A stretch of 64,000 nt of DNA from Bathymodiolus brooksi (lineage: Eukaryota > Mollusca > Bivalvia > Mytilida > Modiolidae), in NCBI GenBank assembly GCA_963680875.1, contig OY804579.1:78915095-78979094 (forward strand), in the 5' to 3' direction. The notes beneath the pieces are model-generated. The model made no database searches, was not told the DNA's origin, and saw only the letters and a program-made list of their open reading frames with translations. Below are positions 48,880 to 60,382 of the stretch, piece after piece (positions within the stretch are counted from its first letter, which is position 1; each line of letters begins with the position of its first letter). A program made the translations under genes and the position numbers.

Positions 48880-51808
48880 GTGAGTGACTTTTCTTTTTTT
48901 TTTTACATGAAAAACAAAAATAAAAGTTAAAAAATATAACATATTATATTGAAATTAATCAGTTTAAAGACCAAGACCATTTAAATTTTTTTAAGAAATA
49001 TATTATTTATTGAGATAATATGTTCTCAAGTTCTGTACCCTTTATGAGTTGAATTGTTATATACCCCCTTTACATATTGGGGGAGGGGGGTCCATCTCGC
49101 AGTATATCTACATGGAAATTCAGGATTATATTTTTTTTTCTTAATTCTTAATTAAATAAACAGAACAAATGTTTATAATGCCATAAAAAAAGATGAAATT
49201 TGTTGGTAGTATATTATATAAGTAAAAGTAAAGAAATCATTTTAATACAGCATCAAAATTCAGTTCTATCTATTTATAGCCATACTCAAATTTTTTTTAT
49301 ATTTTGACATGCAATTATTCTCAATCTGCCATTGATGTAGGTAGAAATGACAGAAAAAATAAGTTTAAATTTTGACAGAATTCATAGCTCATTTTATCAC
49401 CGATAGCAATCGGCCATAATGAGTGTGTCATTTGAGCTATGATGAAAAAATAAGATAATTGTCTCGGGTTATATCATGATATCCAATTCTACAAGAAGAT
49501 TTATGTTGGTTTTCTGTCTAAGTCATTGTCTTCTTATAGTTAAAATACTGTTAGATGAGATCTTCAGATAGGATAGAATGGGACTTAAAAAATGAGATGT
49601 TTCAGTTTAAAACAAAATGCCACCAGAGAGGATCCTACTGCAATATTGGGTTTTCTCTAAACGAGTGTCAACCATTTATAAAGCAAGTGAACCTTAAATT
49701 TCTATTGACTTTCTTTGTGACATTAAAAAATTATTTCACCTCTTCTTTTTATGTGTCTTTGACATGAGAGGACTCTATTAACCTTGCAATCATCATTTGC
49801 AACCTCTCCACAGGTCTAAAGGTATTTTGATACCTGCTATTTCCGCGTGTCCCCCCTCTATGATCCTTTTGGGAGAATCGACAAAAGATTTTTATCATTA
49901 ATTTCAAGTGCTGAATTGTCCCATGATTTGACACCCAAATTAAATTCACACAATACCAGTTTTGTAAGAAAGTCTGGCATTGCATACTTCCATAAAATTA
50001 TGCTTTAATCAGCCAATTTTACCTTGCAAAATCAGTACACATTAATTTTTCTATCAGATCTCTGAATGGGCCCCTGCACTCATTTTCTTTGATGGACGTG
50101 TGTCACTTTGGCACAGTCTACTACCTAAGGGAGATCAGGATGGTATATCTATTAAATAATGTTGATTACACTTTGTAATTTGTGATTATTTATCAATATT
50201 GGCAATCACATTGTGAAAAAATGTTTACACAAGATCATTTTCATAAAAAATCTTTGTTTAAATTGGTTTATAAATAGATTTTTCACACAATACCATGTAT
50301 AAGATTACAATCTGATTTCCACCAAACCAGACCGGTCCAACTGCCAACAGTTTTCATTTTTGTCATGCTCACTGAGGCTGACTTGTAACATCAATAAAAG
50401 TAAACGATTAAAATGCCACAAAAAATATTCAAGTGAACTTTAATAAACATTCTCTCTGTATAAAAATTTGAATTGTCTTACTCATATCAAAGAATATGAC
50501 CCTTCAGCCTAAATATATCAAATATTTGTACAGTAATAATTACCTGTGTACACCCAATCTCACCTTTTTCAAATATTTTAATAAAACCTGGTAATCAATT
50601 TGTTGGAAAAAAATTTAATTGTTATTTTTGAATTTATTTATTTCTTGATTAAATACATGTATATAGGCAAATGGGTACAAAGATTTGACATATTGCATCA
50701 AATGTTGGAGATCAGGTGAAAAATATTGACGGGTCTCTCGGAGGAGATATCATTTTTACACGAAATCTAATAAAAATTGATTGTGAGTTTGTATCAAATT
50801 TACATAGCCCTTGTGTGTCCAGAACAAATACACAATTTATTATTTTTAGACAGTTAATAGAGGGAAAAAAGTGACACAAGACATCATATTTAATTATTCA
50901 TATTAAGTTGTTATGTTCTTCTGTGATATATTTTGTTTCATTTATTATGAAATAACACATTATGGCATGTATCAACAAAAAACTCGCTTTTTGCGATTGT
51001 TTTAAATTTTTTTTTGATGAATGTCTTTTTTTTTTTTATAAAGCTAGGAAATTCTGTCCCTAGGTTTATAAATTATTCTGTTGACAGGATATTAAATTTT
51101 TACACTAATAACTTTTTCTGTCAAAATATAGTTGATACTATAAATGTCTTAATATAAATTACAGACATCTAAAGTGTTTCAGAGAAGGTATATTTTCTAT
51201 TAAAACAAATGACATTTGTATACAGACGGCTAATTGTTTCCAAGAAATTGACTATTCATGTACGGTATGCAGTCATGTCTATTTTCTATCTGATCCATGT
51301 TAAGTCTTTTAGATGGAGAACTCAGAAATTTGGATAGACATTTATCAACTGAGAACCAACTGATGTCCCCTCTGAAAAAAATAATATCCCCTTAACCTCA
51401 CCAGAATTATTATTACCATAAAAATTATATTCTAAAAAAAAGAGGGGAAATTACCTATTAAATATAATTCCTTGATAATTTATTGTATGTAACTTTGAAA
51501 AATCTCTTATTCCTGTTGAATGAACTTCAAAACTTAAAAGACGCAATGTCAGAAAAAATTGAAACTAATTTGCATGATTATTGAGGAAAAGATAAAATTT
51601 CACAAAGAGTCACTCTTATGGGATATACAAAATGTACCTACCAAACTTTGGGTCTCAACTCTTTATTGATACTCAAAACTGTCGGACTGGGTTGATTCTC
51701 TTACAGCATACCATTTGAAAGTAGTATACATTTTACACTTTTATGTTTTTCTCTGAAATGGAAGGAGATCTAAAAAATTAACATACTGTGAAGTCATTTC
51801 AATCCACC

Positions 51809-51853
51809 AAGGTTATTTCCCCTCGGGCTAAAGCCCTCAGGAGAAATAACCTT
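51809..51853. repeat. 45-nt hairpin, transposon-terminus-like
   Basis: AAGGTTATTTC pairs perfectly with GAAATAACCTT, enclosing CCCTCGGGCT and AGCCCTCAGG around AA. Weaker pairing extends outward (caatccacc / gatgggttg). CCTCGGGCTAAAGCCCTCAGG-like palindromes are typical of small invertebrate DNA elements, but no second terminus was identified. Confidence 0.7.
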
Positions 51854-52074
51854 AGATGGGTTGATAATTCTGGATATCCACCTCCTAACAAGGTCGTAAG
51901 TGTATAATGTATCGCTGCCTCTCTGGGAATAACCAAAATTTGGCTGCTCTTTTAAAATGTCTGAAAGTTGTAATTTTATACTGGTGTTTCATTGTAAAAA
52001 TTTAATATCTGTCCTCTATAAGTTTTGTGTTGCAGTATATTTACCTGTCTATAGATGGGACCTATTGTGGTATA

Positions 52075-52440
52075 GCATTGTCTGTCCATCCTCCATAAAC
52101 ATGCTGCATGCTAATTCTTAATTCGTCTTGACCAATGATGTTCTTTAAACTTTAAAAGATTATTAGGGTCAGTATACCTTTTTGACTATTTTCTCTTTAG
52201 TGTATCAAGAGTTATGGCACTTGATCCAATGACAAATATTTCATAGTAAACCTGTTGAATTCTTACTAAAGATTGCTTTGAACGATTTTCACCAAACCTT
52301 AAAAGATAATACAGAATGTATTGAAGATCTATATACATTTTGACATCTTTCAAATTTTTTTGGAAAAGTTATGGGACTTTATATACTGGTGTATCAATTG
52401 AGATATTGTGCAGCTGTCTATTGTTTCATTTTGCCTGCCA
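52075..52440. mobile_element. Decayed tandem-cored element remnant
   Basis: Pieces such as GTCTGTCCATCC, AACTTTAAAAGATTATTAGG / AACCTTAAAAGATAATACAG, and AAGAGTTATGGCACTT / AAAAGTTATGGGACTT recur about 165-170 bp apart. This is the usual organisation of the Helentron-like cores here, heavily mutated. Confidence 0.45.
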
Positions 52441-52594
52441 GGCTTAGTCTAGTGTTTTAGTTAGTATAATGACATATTAATGTATTTCTTAAAATAGTCT
52501 TTTTGAAAGCATGTACTGTATTTGTAGATTTCTGTGCCTCTTTATACATACAAACAATAATTGGTTTGATGAGAATAATAGGCTTTTGGATATT

Positions 52595-52920
52595 TTCCCA
52601 CCACACTGGTGGTCAATAAATCTTGTTTCTCCGTTTCTCGGTCAGTGTAGACAATTGTATTACAAGACAGCATGAAAGTAAAGAACTTGGTTACCTCAGA
52701 CATGTATCTGTGTTCACAAAGGCTTTTTTCGTGTTTACAACACAGAGATTCAAAGTCTACTCAGAAAAAGACATGGATTTTTGGCTATATATAGGCACTC
52801 CTAATTCAGTATCTATTTTCCCACCACTTCGGTGGTCAATATAGACATTACTTGTACAACATGATCATGAAAGCCAAGAACGGAGTCACCTCAATCCGTA
52901 TTTTGAACTATGACAAATCT
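52595..52920. repeat. Pair of diverged direct repeats each opening with a hairpin
   Basis: TATTTTCCCACCACACTGGT (near 52591) and TATTTTCCCACCACTTCGGT (near 52814) both form CCACC/GGTGG hairpins followed by GGTCAATA. Related downstream sequence includes gcatgaaagtaaagaacttg versus tcatgaaagccaagaacgga. The unit spacing is about 223 bp. Confidence 0.6.
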
Positions 52921-53010
52921 GACATGTTTTTAGCCTTGTTGGACACAAATCTGTAATTATTGACTTATGTTGTCACTAATTAAGACAAATGGAAGCTACA
53001 CATATATATA

Positions 53011-53251
53011 CAGTATAGTCAAAGACATAGCTGATAGATCACTGTGATAGACGTATCACTCTTCTTAGTGATACTGATATATTTTTTGCTCTGTTTCATC
53101 TATTTACTTACTTTCTTGTGCATTTTGGGTGATAGTAAGTAATGCCCTAAGTACAAAAGAAATTTTTAAGATATATTACACAGAATAAAAGATATATCAG
53201 TATCACTAAGAAGAGTGATACATCTATCACAGTATGTCTCTGACTGTACTG
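53011..53251. mobile_element. Tc1/mariner-like MITE with long TIRs and TA duplication
   Basis: The left end CAGTATAGTCAAAGACATAG and right end (reverse complement) CAGTACAGTCAGAGACATAC continue as ~60-bp inverted repeats including GTATCACTCTTCTTAGTGAT, ACTGATATAT. TA flanks both sides (53009-53010 and 53252-53253). The left repeat has an extra ~14 bp (tagctgatagatca), a partial internal duplication. The interior has no coding capacity. Confidence 0.9.
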
Positions 53252-53679
53252 TACCTACAAGGCTAAAAATACTGTGTATTTTTTTTATCATTTCACATGT
53301 CACTAATTATGGCTTGTTGCATGCAGCACATGAAACATTAAATGGAATTTGATCCAAAAGTTATAGATTTAAATTTCATCATTTTAGATAGATTTAAATT
53401 TCATCATTTTAGGTACCTATCCACTGATCAATGAAAAATAACAAAAGATGTATAGAGTCATGTTGTCGGGAATTCATCAATTATTTCTAAGCGTTGAATG
53501 GAGATCATAGGAGAGACACTGTCTTTTCCAAAGCATTGCCAGCGCATGTTAAAATTTCTGTAATCCTTTATTTGTAGTACATGGTTTGGTGTTCTGTAAG
53601 CATTGTAGAGTTGGATTGTTTTATAGCTTCAGATGGCACGCTCTAGATGGCCAATATTAACATTACCAGTTGCCTAGTT

Positions 53680-55192
53680 TTTAGTTCACCTGGACCAAAG
53701 GTCCATGTGAACTATTGCCATCACTTGGCGTCCGTCGTCTGTCGTCTGAAAACTTTTGACATTTCAAGCTTCTTCTCCCAAACCACTGGGCCGATTGGAA
53801 CCAAACTTAGCAGGAATGTTCCTTGGATGGTCCTCTACAAAGTTTTTCGTTCCAGTCGGATATGCAATATGGCTGCCAGGGCCAATAATATGCTCTGATT
53901 GGCTGAAATTTCAAAGATCTTCTTCTCTGAAACTAATGAACTGACTGAACCCAAACTGTAAATGAATGATCATTGGAATGTCCTTTACCAAGTTTCTGTT
54001 TTTTATGCCGATCGGAAATCCAAGATGGCCACCATCGCAGGACATAGATTAACATTGGACCCTATGGGAAAATGTTCAAATGCCTTCTTCTCAGAAACTA
54101 CAAATATGATTAAAGCCAAACTGTACATGAATGTTCATTGGACGGTCTTCTACAATCTCAAGGTTTTTTGTTCCGATATGAAATTCAAAATGGCGGCTAC
54201 GGCAGGACTTAGTTTAACATTGGACCCTATGGGGAAAATGTTTCAAAACGCTTCTTCTCTGAAACCACTTGGACAATTGAAACCAAACTGCCCAGGAATG
54301 ATCATTGGAAGGTTCTCTACAAATTTTTTGTTTTTTATGCCGATCGGAAATCCAAGATGGCCGCCACCGTAATACATAGATTAACATTGGACCCTATGGG
54401 AAAATGTTCAAATGCCTTCTTCTCAGAAACTACAAATATTATTAAAGCCAAACTGTACATGAATGTTCATTGGATGGTCCTCTACAAACTTTACGTTTTT
54501 TGTTCCGATATGAAATTCAAAATGGCGGCTACGGCAGGACTTGTTTAACATTGGACCCTATGGGGAAAATGTTTCAAAACGCTTCTTCTCTGAAACCACT
54601 TGGATAATTGAAACCAAACTGCCCAGGAATGATCATTGGAAGGTCCTCTACAAGATGTGTGTTTTTTATGTCGATCGGATATCCAAGATGGCCACCACCG
54701 CAGGACATAGATTAGCATTGGACCCTATGGGAAAATGTTCAAATGCCTTCTTCTCAGAAACTACAAATATGATTAAAGCCAAACTGTACATGAATGTTCA
54801 TTGGATGGTCCTCTACAAACTTTACGTTTTTTGTTTCGATATGAAATTCAAAATGGCGGCTACGGCAGGACTTGTTTAACATTGGACCCTATGGGGAAAA
54901 TGTTTCAAAACGCTTCTTCTCTGAAACCAAACTGCCCAGGAATGATCATTGGAAGGTCCTCTGTTTTTTATGCCGATCGGAAATCCAAGATGGCTGCCAC
55001 CACAGGTCATAGTATTAACACAGGGCCATATCGGGAAAATACAGAAATATCTTCTTCTCTGAAGCTATTGCACTGATTGAGCCTAAACTATGCATCAATC
55101 ATTCGAAGGTCCTTTACAAACTTTGTGTTTTTTATGTTGATCGTAATTCCAAGATGACTACCACTGAGAGCCTCTGGTTATTGTTTTCTTGT
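53680..55192 (+). mobile_element. Helentron-like non-autonomous element D
   Basis: The 5' end TTAGTTCACCTGGACCAAAG then GTCCATGTGAACTA is palindromic and is followed by GGCGTCCGTCGTCTGTCGTC. The core is many ~155-160-bp repeats (ctgaaacca, aaccaaact, aatgatcattggaaggtcct, tgccgatcggaaatccaaga, tggccgccacc) in alternating variants with a ~320-bp dimeric period. The inverted copy of the start and the hairpin expected at the 3' end are missing; only TTTCTTGT remains, so the 3' end is worn. Several open frames follow the repeats and are not genes. Confidence 0.78.
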
Positions 55193-55209
55193 ATTTTATC
55201 TACAATAAT

Positions 55210-55342
55210 CAATGGAGACAGGTTGGTGGTTTTCTTGGGGTCTTCCGGTTTCCTCCACCAATAAAACTGACTGCCACGATATAACTGAAATATTGTTGAA
55301 AGTGGTGTTAAACACCATTAAACAAACAAATAAACAAACCAA
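55210..55342 (+). mobile_element. SINE, 3' half
   Basis: GGAGACAGGTTGGTGGTTTT, TTCCTCCACCAATAAAACTG, ATAACTGAAATATTGTTGAA and a CAAACAAATAAACAAAC end. The tRNA-like head is absent. It abuts the end of element D. Confidence 0.8.
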
Positions 55343-55393
55343 TTATGATTATGTTGTAAGTCAAATACAGAATTGTTTTTTGATTGCATAAAG

Positions 55394-55814
55394 TAGGGGT
55401 GTAACGATACACTTTTTCCACAAACGATGCGTATCGCGATATTTGATATGTATTACGATATATATGTATCGCGATACGTTTTATAGGAAACTAACTATTC
55501 CTTGAAGTCCATGCTGGTCGACATGGTCGCTGCCATGTTTTTTTTTATATGAGGTCGCTTACGTACTAGCGGAAATTATAAATATTAGATATTTGATTAA
55601 TTAATTTTATAAGTGTAAATTAATCAATTCACTTTTCTCATAATATTAATTAAATGATCACCAAAAGAAGAAAACGGTAGTTCAACAATACTTTTTTTTT
55701 TCAAAAAATGAGCATCATATCTTTTGTATCGTAAGCGGCCTCCACGTATCGTGAACTGAACCGTCCCCAAAATAATCGCGATTTCGGTACTTACGGTGAA
55801 TCGTTTTCCCCTTG
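55394..55814. mobile_element. hAT-like MITE with perfect 8-bp target duplication
   Basis: Starts TAGGGGTGTAACGATACAC and ends GGTGAATCGTTTTCCCCTTG, imperfect inverted repeats resembling CAGGGG-type hAT ends. GCATAAAG flanks both sides exactly (55386-55393 and 55815-55822). The interior is rich in GTATCGCGATA-like palindromes and has no transposase. Confidence 0.88.
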
Positions 55815-56129
55815 GCATAAAGGGTTTAGGAAGTAAACAGATTGCTGTTGTTAGATAACATCTGTGGTACACACTTGCAGATTGTGGTTTTGATCAGATC
55901 ATTAGATCTTGACACTTTAGAATCGGAAGCACAGAAGCTTTTATCTACATTCATTATAAGATGTTAGTGAAACACAAGACATGTCCTTTCTCTTCTTCCT
56001 TATAATTTCTTCCTTATTCAGTTAAGTTCTACCTTGATGTAATGTCCTTTGTGTCATTTGTCATCTTGTTCTCAAATTGTGGGTTAGGGATTTGGCTAAA
56101 CATGTCCCCAACTATCCATCTGTTATTAA

Positions 56130-56215
56130 GGTCAGTGGTTTCATCCACCAATAAAACTGACAGCCATGATATAACTGAAATATTGCTGAAAGTGGTGTTA
56201 AACACCATAAACCTA
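56130..56215 (+). mobile_element. SINE 3' tail fragment
   Basis: GGTCAGTGGTTTCATCCACC, AATAAAACTGACAGCCATGA and ATAACTGAAATATTGCTGAA. A second, shorter tail remnant (TTGTTCTCGCCATGATATAG then CTGAAAAATATAGC) lies at 56286-56322. Confidence 0.78.
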
Positions 56216-57002
56216 ACCCATGTATTGTCTTTGTGTTGAAACAGTACAAAAGAGAATATAATCATCATCTCATCGACTGCTACTTGTTCTCGCCATGATA
56301 TAGCTGAAAAATATAGCTAATTTAATAGGGTTAAACAAAAATCACGCTCTCCCTTGTGTTGATTCATATTTTTATTGTGTCCTAGGTTGAAGTGCACTAC
56401 TTTAGAATTATATTTTAAGAGACCATATGAAGATCAAATTACATTTGTAAAAAAGCACTTCACCAAAAGTAAAGGGGTTTCCTGGTTCTTTGTATACAAA
56501 TATTTCTTTCCTTTTAAAGTTGTTAATTTTGTCATCAGAATTTAAGAATTATTAAAACACAGATTTACCAGATGGATTGGATATATTATTATAGAACTGT
56601 AAGCTATGATTGAATTCTATTATTTTTGTGGATAGTTTATTCTTTAGTTAAAAGAAGAAAAAAAAGGTATATAATGTATTGCCCCGGTAAATACTCATTA
56701 TAGTATCATTAGTCACTAATAGTGCCATATAAAAACACTTCTGCAGTTTTGATTTTATAATGGGATCAAAAACATGATTTAATGATATTGTGTTAAGAAC
56801 TAGAGATGATAAGTTCTTTAAAAAAAAAACAGGAATTTATGAACGATTAAAATTTGTAAGACTGAATTAAAAAAAAATCATGACAATTTATACCCGACGT
56901 TGCCGTTTTATTGAAATTAAATTATATACCAGTATGTACTTGAATATTCAGATTATTGATATGACGATTTGTACTTATGTTTGTTCTATTTTATTTTTTC
57001 AG

Positions 57003-57117
57003 GGCAGCAAATTTCAACCGCCTCTGGCGGGTCTGATGATGTATAATAATGAACATTTTGCACAGCCCCCACCCGCACATATGGGCATCCCTCCAGTTCA
57101 TATAGACCCCAAATCTG
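57003..57117 (+). CDS. TCF7L2-like (pangolin): TCF/LEF exon 4
   Basis: A 115-nt exon between acceptor TTATTTTTTCAG and donor GTAAGT. In phase 0 from exon 3 it encodes GSKFQPPLAGLMMYNNEHFA then QPPPAHMGIPPVHIDPKS plus the first base of the next codon (residues 101-138). YNNEHF...PPPAHxGIPPxxxDPKxG corresponds to the Pangolin stretch [20 protein letters not shown] and to YSNEHF...DPKTGIPRP in vertebrate TCFs, the conserved block ahead of the Groucho/TLE-binding and HMG regions. It ends in phase 1; the next exon, expected to begin the R-P-rich segment, was not found before 64000. Confidence 0.93.
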
Positions 57118-57272
57118 GTAAGTTGTTTTCTTTCTAGTAGAAACAATGAAAAAAGATTGTCTTGAAAATTGAATAGATTTGAAAAACACTATATTTGTGA
57201 TATCCAGTATTTAAGTATATATTTTTAACTATAAAAAGCAATATATCTACTGTACAATCTGCTAGAGACCAC

Positions 57273-57960
57273 CAGTGTTTTCATTTGAAGCCGGGAACCG
57301 GCGCATTTCACCGGCTATTGCTATAAAATCCCCGGCTATGAATTTTCCAAGCATGGGTTAAATGTTCAAAAATAAATCGAGTTGTCTTTTCTATTTTAAT
57401 TCTGTAAGTTTGTCATTTGCCGGCATGTACTCTCGGAATGAACATGGGATTATATAATCATGATAATTCGGGGATTGAAAACAAATCTTAGTGTTTGAGC
57501 TTGGTTACGATTTGACCTTAATATCATGTATGAAAAAGTGCTGCTGTGACAAAGAAACGAATCGATGGCCAATTTTTTTTTCTTTCGGCCTCAAATTCTC
57601 GTCCCATTTATAAATATTTCAATTACTTCCGGTTTTTATCTAATTTCGTTTACTTCAGAGGATAAATATATGCAATGACCGAAGGCTGAAGAATTGAAGA
57701 ATTGAAGAATTAATTATTTCTTTATGTTAAAACATTACGATTCACAGTAGGAATAATAAGTACAAATTTAATAATTCCAATGGAAGATTTGAGGCCGACT
57801 AGCTTTGGTCCGAATGACATTGATAACATCGACGAAGCTGTAAAGTCAATTTTGGACTTTTGTCCAAAAAAGCAAAAAGATGAATTAAATGATTGAAAGA
57901 GTGAAGGGAATATAACCCACTTTTGTTTTTCTATTAAAGTAAGCAGGCCAGGGTCTGATC
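57273..57960. mobile_element. Probable mobile-element remnant with a small ORF
   Basis: The segment is compositionally distinct, opening CAGTGTTTTCATTTGAAGCC then GGGAACCGGCGCATTTCACC. ATG 57780 to TGA 57894-57896 encodes a 38-residue acidic peptide (MEDLRPTSFGPNDIDNIDEA, VKSILDFCPKKQKDELND). A matching right terminus was not found, and the sequence runs into another MITE near 58012. It could be the 5' part of a transposon gene or chance. Confidence 0.35.
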
Positions 57961-58011
57961 TTATAAAGTTGTATCAGTATGAAGAAAAGGGGGGATGGGT
58001 ATACTGCCGAA

Positions 58012-58149
58012 TACGGTGAACACTGATTCTCCTGCCCAAGACCAGTAAAACTTAGTTTAATTGTTCAGACCACTAAATATTTTCAATTTTTATTTAAAAC
58101 TATATAAAATAAATCACAGTCAATTCAAATGTTCATTTCGGTGACTGTG
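58012..58149 (-). mobile_element. CAGTCCTC-type MITE, diverged copy
   Basis: Reverse-oriented: cactgattctcctgcccaag, accagtaaaacttag, gttcagaccactaaat, and GTTCATTTCGGTGACTG at the end. Termini are mutated and no clean target duplication is visible. Confidence 0.72.
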
Positions 58150-59330
58150 CCAGTTGGGATGTAAGATGCCACGTTTCTTTTAAAGTTCTGACTCAAATTA
58201 TCGCGAATGATATTGCAAATATTCGATGTCCCTAGTCATTTTCAAGAGTCCCCTGTCTGAAATCATTTTGATTTTCTGTTTGAGGACATGGGATATTCAT
58301 GTATATGCATTAACATGAACAAGTATTTAGTCTGTCAAACTATAGACTATATGCAGATGTCTTATGACTATGAATATAAGGAACTGTCGATCCCCTTCTG
58401 AAGCACATGCTTGAGTTCTCCCTTAAAATATTTTATGGGGGTTTGGTCATTTGTGATTGTATATTTTCAACAAAATAAAAGTTTATTGAAATGTGGGAGT
58501 CTTTGACAACTTTTATTCTTCATTTTGTATTGATTACATAATTAACAATCAGATTCTTGAATATTACTTACATGTACCTTTGAAAGTTCTTTTCTGTTAT
58601 CAAAAAAAGTTAAATGCATACTTTATTTCAAAATCTTAAGAGAGAAATTACAGTAAAAGGCTAGCAAATTAACATTCTTTAAATGTGCGTTTAATATAAT
58701 AATATAAGCTATGATGCTATTTTAATTATTCAAAAACCGCAAAGAATCTGAATGTTGATATAACTTCATACTATGTCAAGGAAATGAAACAAACACCAAT
58801 ATTATCAAATCTTTATTTTCAATGATACATAATTAATAATCATAGGGGAAGTCCACATTTCTTTTCTGAATGATCAAGTTTATTTCTACTAACTGCCTAC
58901 CAAACTTGTATATTTATCTTTGACCTGAAAAATGACAGAACCATGTGACATCTTTCTCAGAAATAACAATGGAAAATGACTGATGGTTGTTAATCTTGAG
59001 AAATCATTCTCAATGAAAAATTGTTCAATGGTCAAGAAGATCCTGAAAATCCTGTATACCTGTCTGACAAAAAGGTTTATTACGTTTTTCTTTTTCTCAA
59101 AGTTAGTCAGTGTAAATTGAAGCAAAAAGAAACAATTTTAAAGTTAGGAAACCCCCTCAAAAGCAAGTCAAAATTCACCAAATCAAAAATCGGCTTGGGT
59201 GCTTCCACCTCCACCCCCTACCAAGGCTTTACACTGAACCCACTGGGGGCCTTCTGACTCTCGGCCGAATTTTCTCTCCGTCTATAATTCTAAAATCTCC
59301 CCCTATCAAAATTTGTAGTGAAAACACTGG

Positions 59331-59625
59331 ACCACTTGGGTACTATAATGGTTAGTGTGCGATAAATTGTGGTTTCGAGACTCAGTCGGGTCAAACCAAA
59401 GTCTATTAAATTGGTATTTGGCATTTGCTGCCTCTCTGCTGTGAACACAGCCATAGGAGCAAGAGCAAATACTAGTTGGCTTGTAATCGGGAGGATTTGT
59501 ACCAAGTGGTGTGACATGTCTACATGCAGACTGTTGTTTCATCTCGTCGTATTTGTCTATAGCTGATATATCTGAAAAATTGCTCACTTGGCTAACAACT
59601 ATCCCTCATTCACTACATTCAGCTA
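59331..59625 (+). mobile_element. tRNA-derived SINE, second family
   Basis: Head ACCACTTGGGTACTATAATG then GTTAGTGTGCGATAAATTG, B-box-like GGTTTCGAGACTC, body CAAAGTCTATTAAATTGGTA and GTGTGACATGTCTACATGCA, tail GATATATCTGAAAAATTGCT then CACTTGGCTAACAAC. Homologous to 46891-47212. Confidence 0.82.
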
Positions 59626-59652
59626 GAGGTTTTAGAATTTTGAAAGTGCCCC

Positions 59653-59804
59653 CAGTCTTCGAAATGAAAATTTGAATTTACTGGTCCGAATCAAATTTTT
59701 TAATTTATTTTTATACAGTACTAAATAGAAACTGACAAATTAACTGGTCCGAGCAAAGTTTTACTGGTCTTGGGCCAGAGAATTGCTGCTCATCGTGAGG
59801 ACTG
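59653..59804 (+). mobile_element. CAGTCCTC-type MITE with 6-bp target duplication
   Basis: CAGTCTTCGAAATGAAAATT to CATCGTGAGGACTG, flanked by TGCCCC on both sides (59647-59652 and 59805-59810). Confidence 0.9.
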
Positions 59805-60247
59805 TGCCCCTAGGGGACGGGGACAATGGAGTGTCAAGAGATGCAAATAAACCCATTGTTTCATCATTATGTTTAACATATGAAACATTTTAAATCTACA
59901 TGTAAACTTGATACCTCAGCAAGGCTTGTTGTTGTCATACAAGTATTTTTTGCAATATTAGCAAGCATTGGAAAAAGGATTGGTTCAATGCTTTATTGTA
60001 TTGTTTCAATTAAAAGAATAATAAATGTATTTTATTGTCATTCGGCTACAATTGCATTTAATATAGCAACAAACTCCATCCTCATAATTAAATATTTACG
60101 TAAACGTGTAATTGATTGTTTATTGAAATGTTGTTTATGCACTGTGACTGAAAATACAGACGCTCGAAATTGGAGCATATTATTTTAGGAATATAGCACT
60201 GAGAAATATCTATGAAAAATTATATACATTGTATTTCCTGTGTAGAG

Positions 60248-60382
60248 CAGTCCTCACCATGAACACTGGTCCTCTAACCCAAGACCAGTAAAACTTTGTT
60301 GCACCAGTAAATTTTTCAATATAAAATAAATTCTAGAATTTGATTCAGACCAGTAAATTCAAATTTTCATTTCGAGGACTGG
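60248..60382 (-). mobile_element. CAGTCCTC-type MITE with 6-bp target duplication
   Basis: Reverse orientation: CAGTCCTCACCATGAACACT to TCATTTCGAGGACTG, flanked by GTAGAG on both sides (60242-60247 and 60383-60388). Confidence 0.92.

Larger units (their letters stand above)
34112..57002 (+). other. TCF intron 3 (~22.9 kb)
   Basis: Bounded by donor GTAAGT and acceptor TTATTTTTTCAG. It is crowded with mobile elements and satellites listed separately. Two possible unannotated exons (45810-45857 and 48700-48879) are flagged. The stretches 42430-43380, 44010-45800, 47220-48300 and 48900-51780 are AT-rich with no recognised gene. Confidence 0.8.

Noticed and set aside
53647..55076. Series of plus-strand frames (GHRLTLDPMGKCSNAFFSETT-like repeats)
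   Set aside because: They follow the internal repeats of Helentron-like element D, with frame changes between repeats.
57273..58025. A ~750-bp TIR element CAGTGTT...AACACTG
   Set aside because: The apparent right terminus at 58010-58025 is actually part of a reverse-oriented CAGTCCTC-type MITE, and no target duplication flanks the interval.
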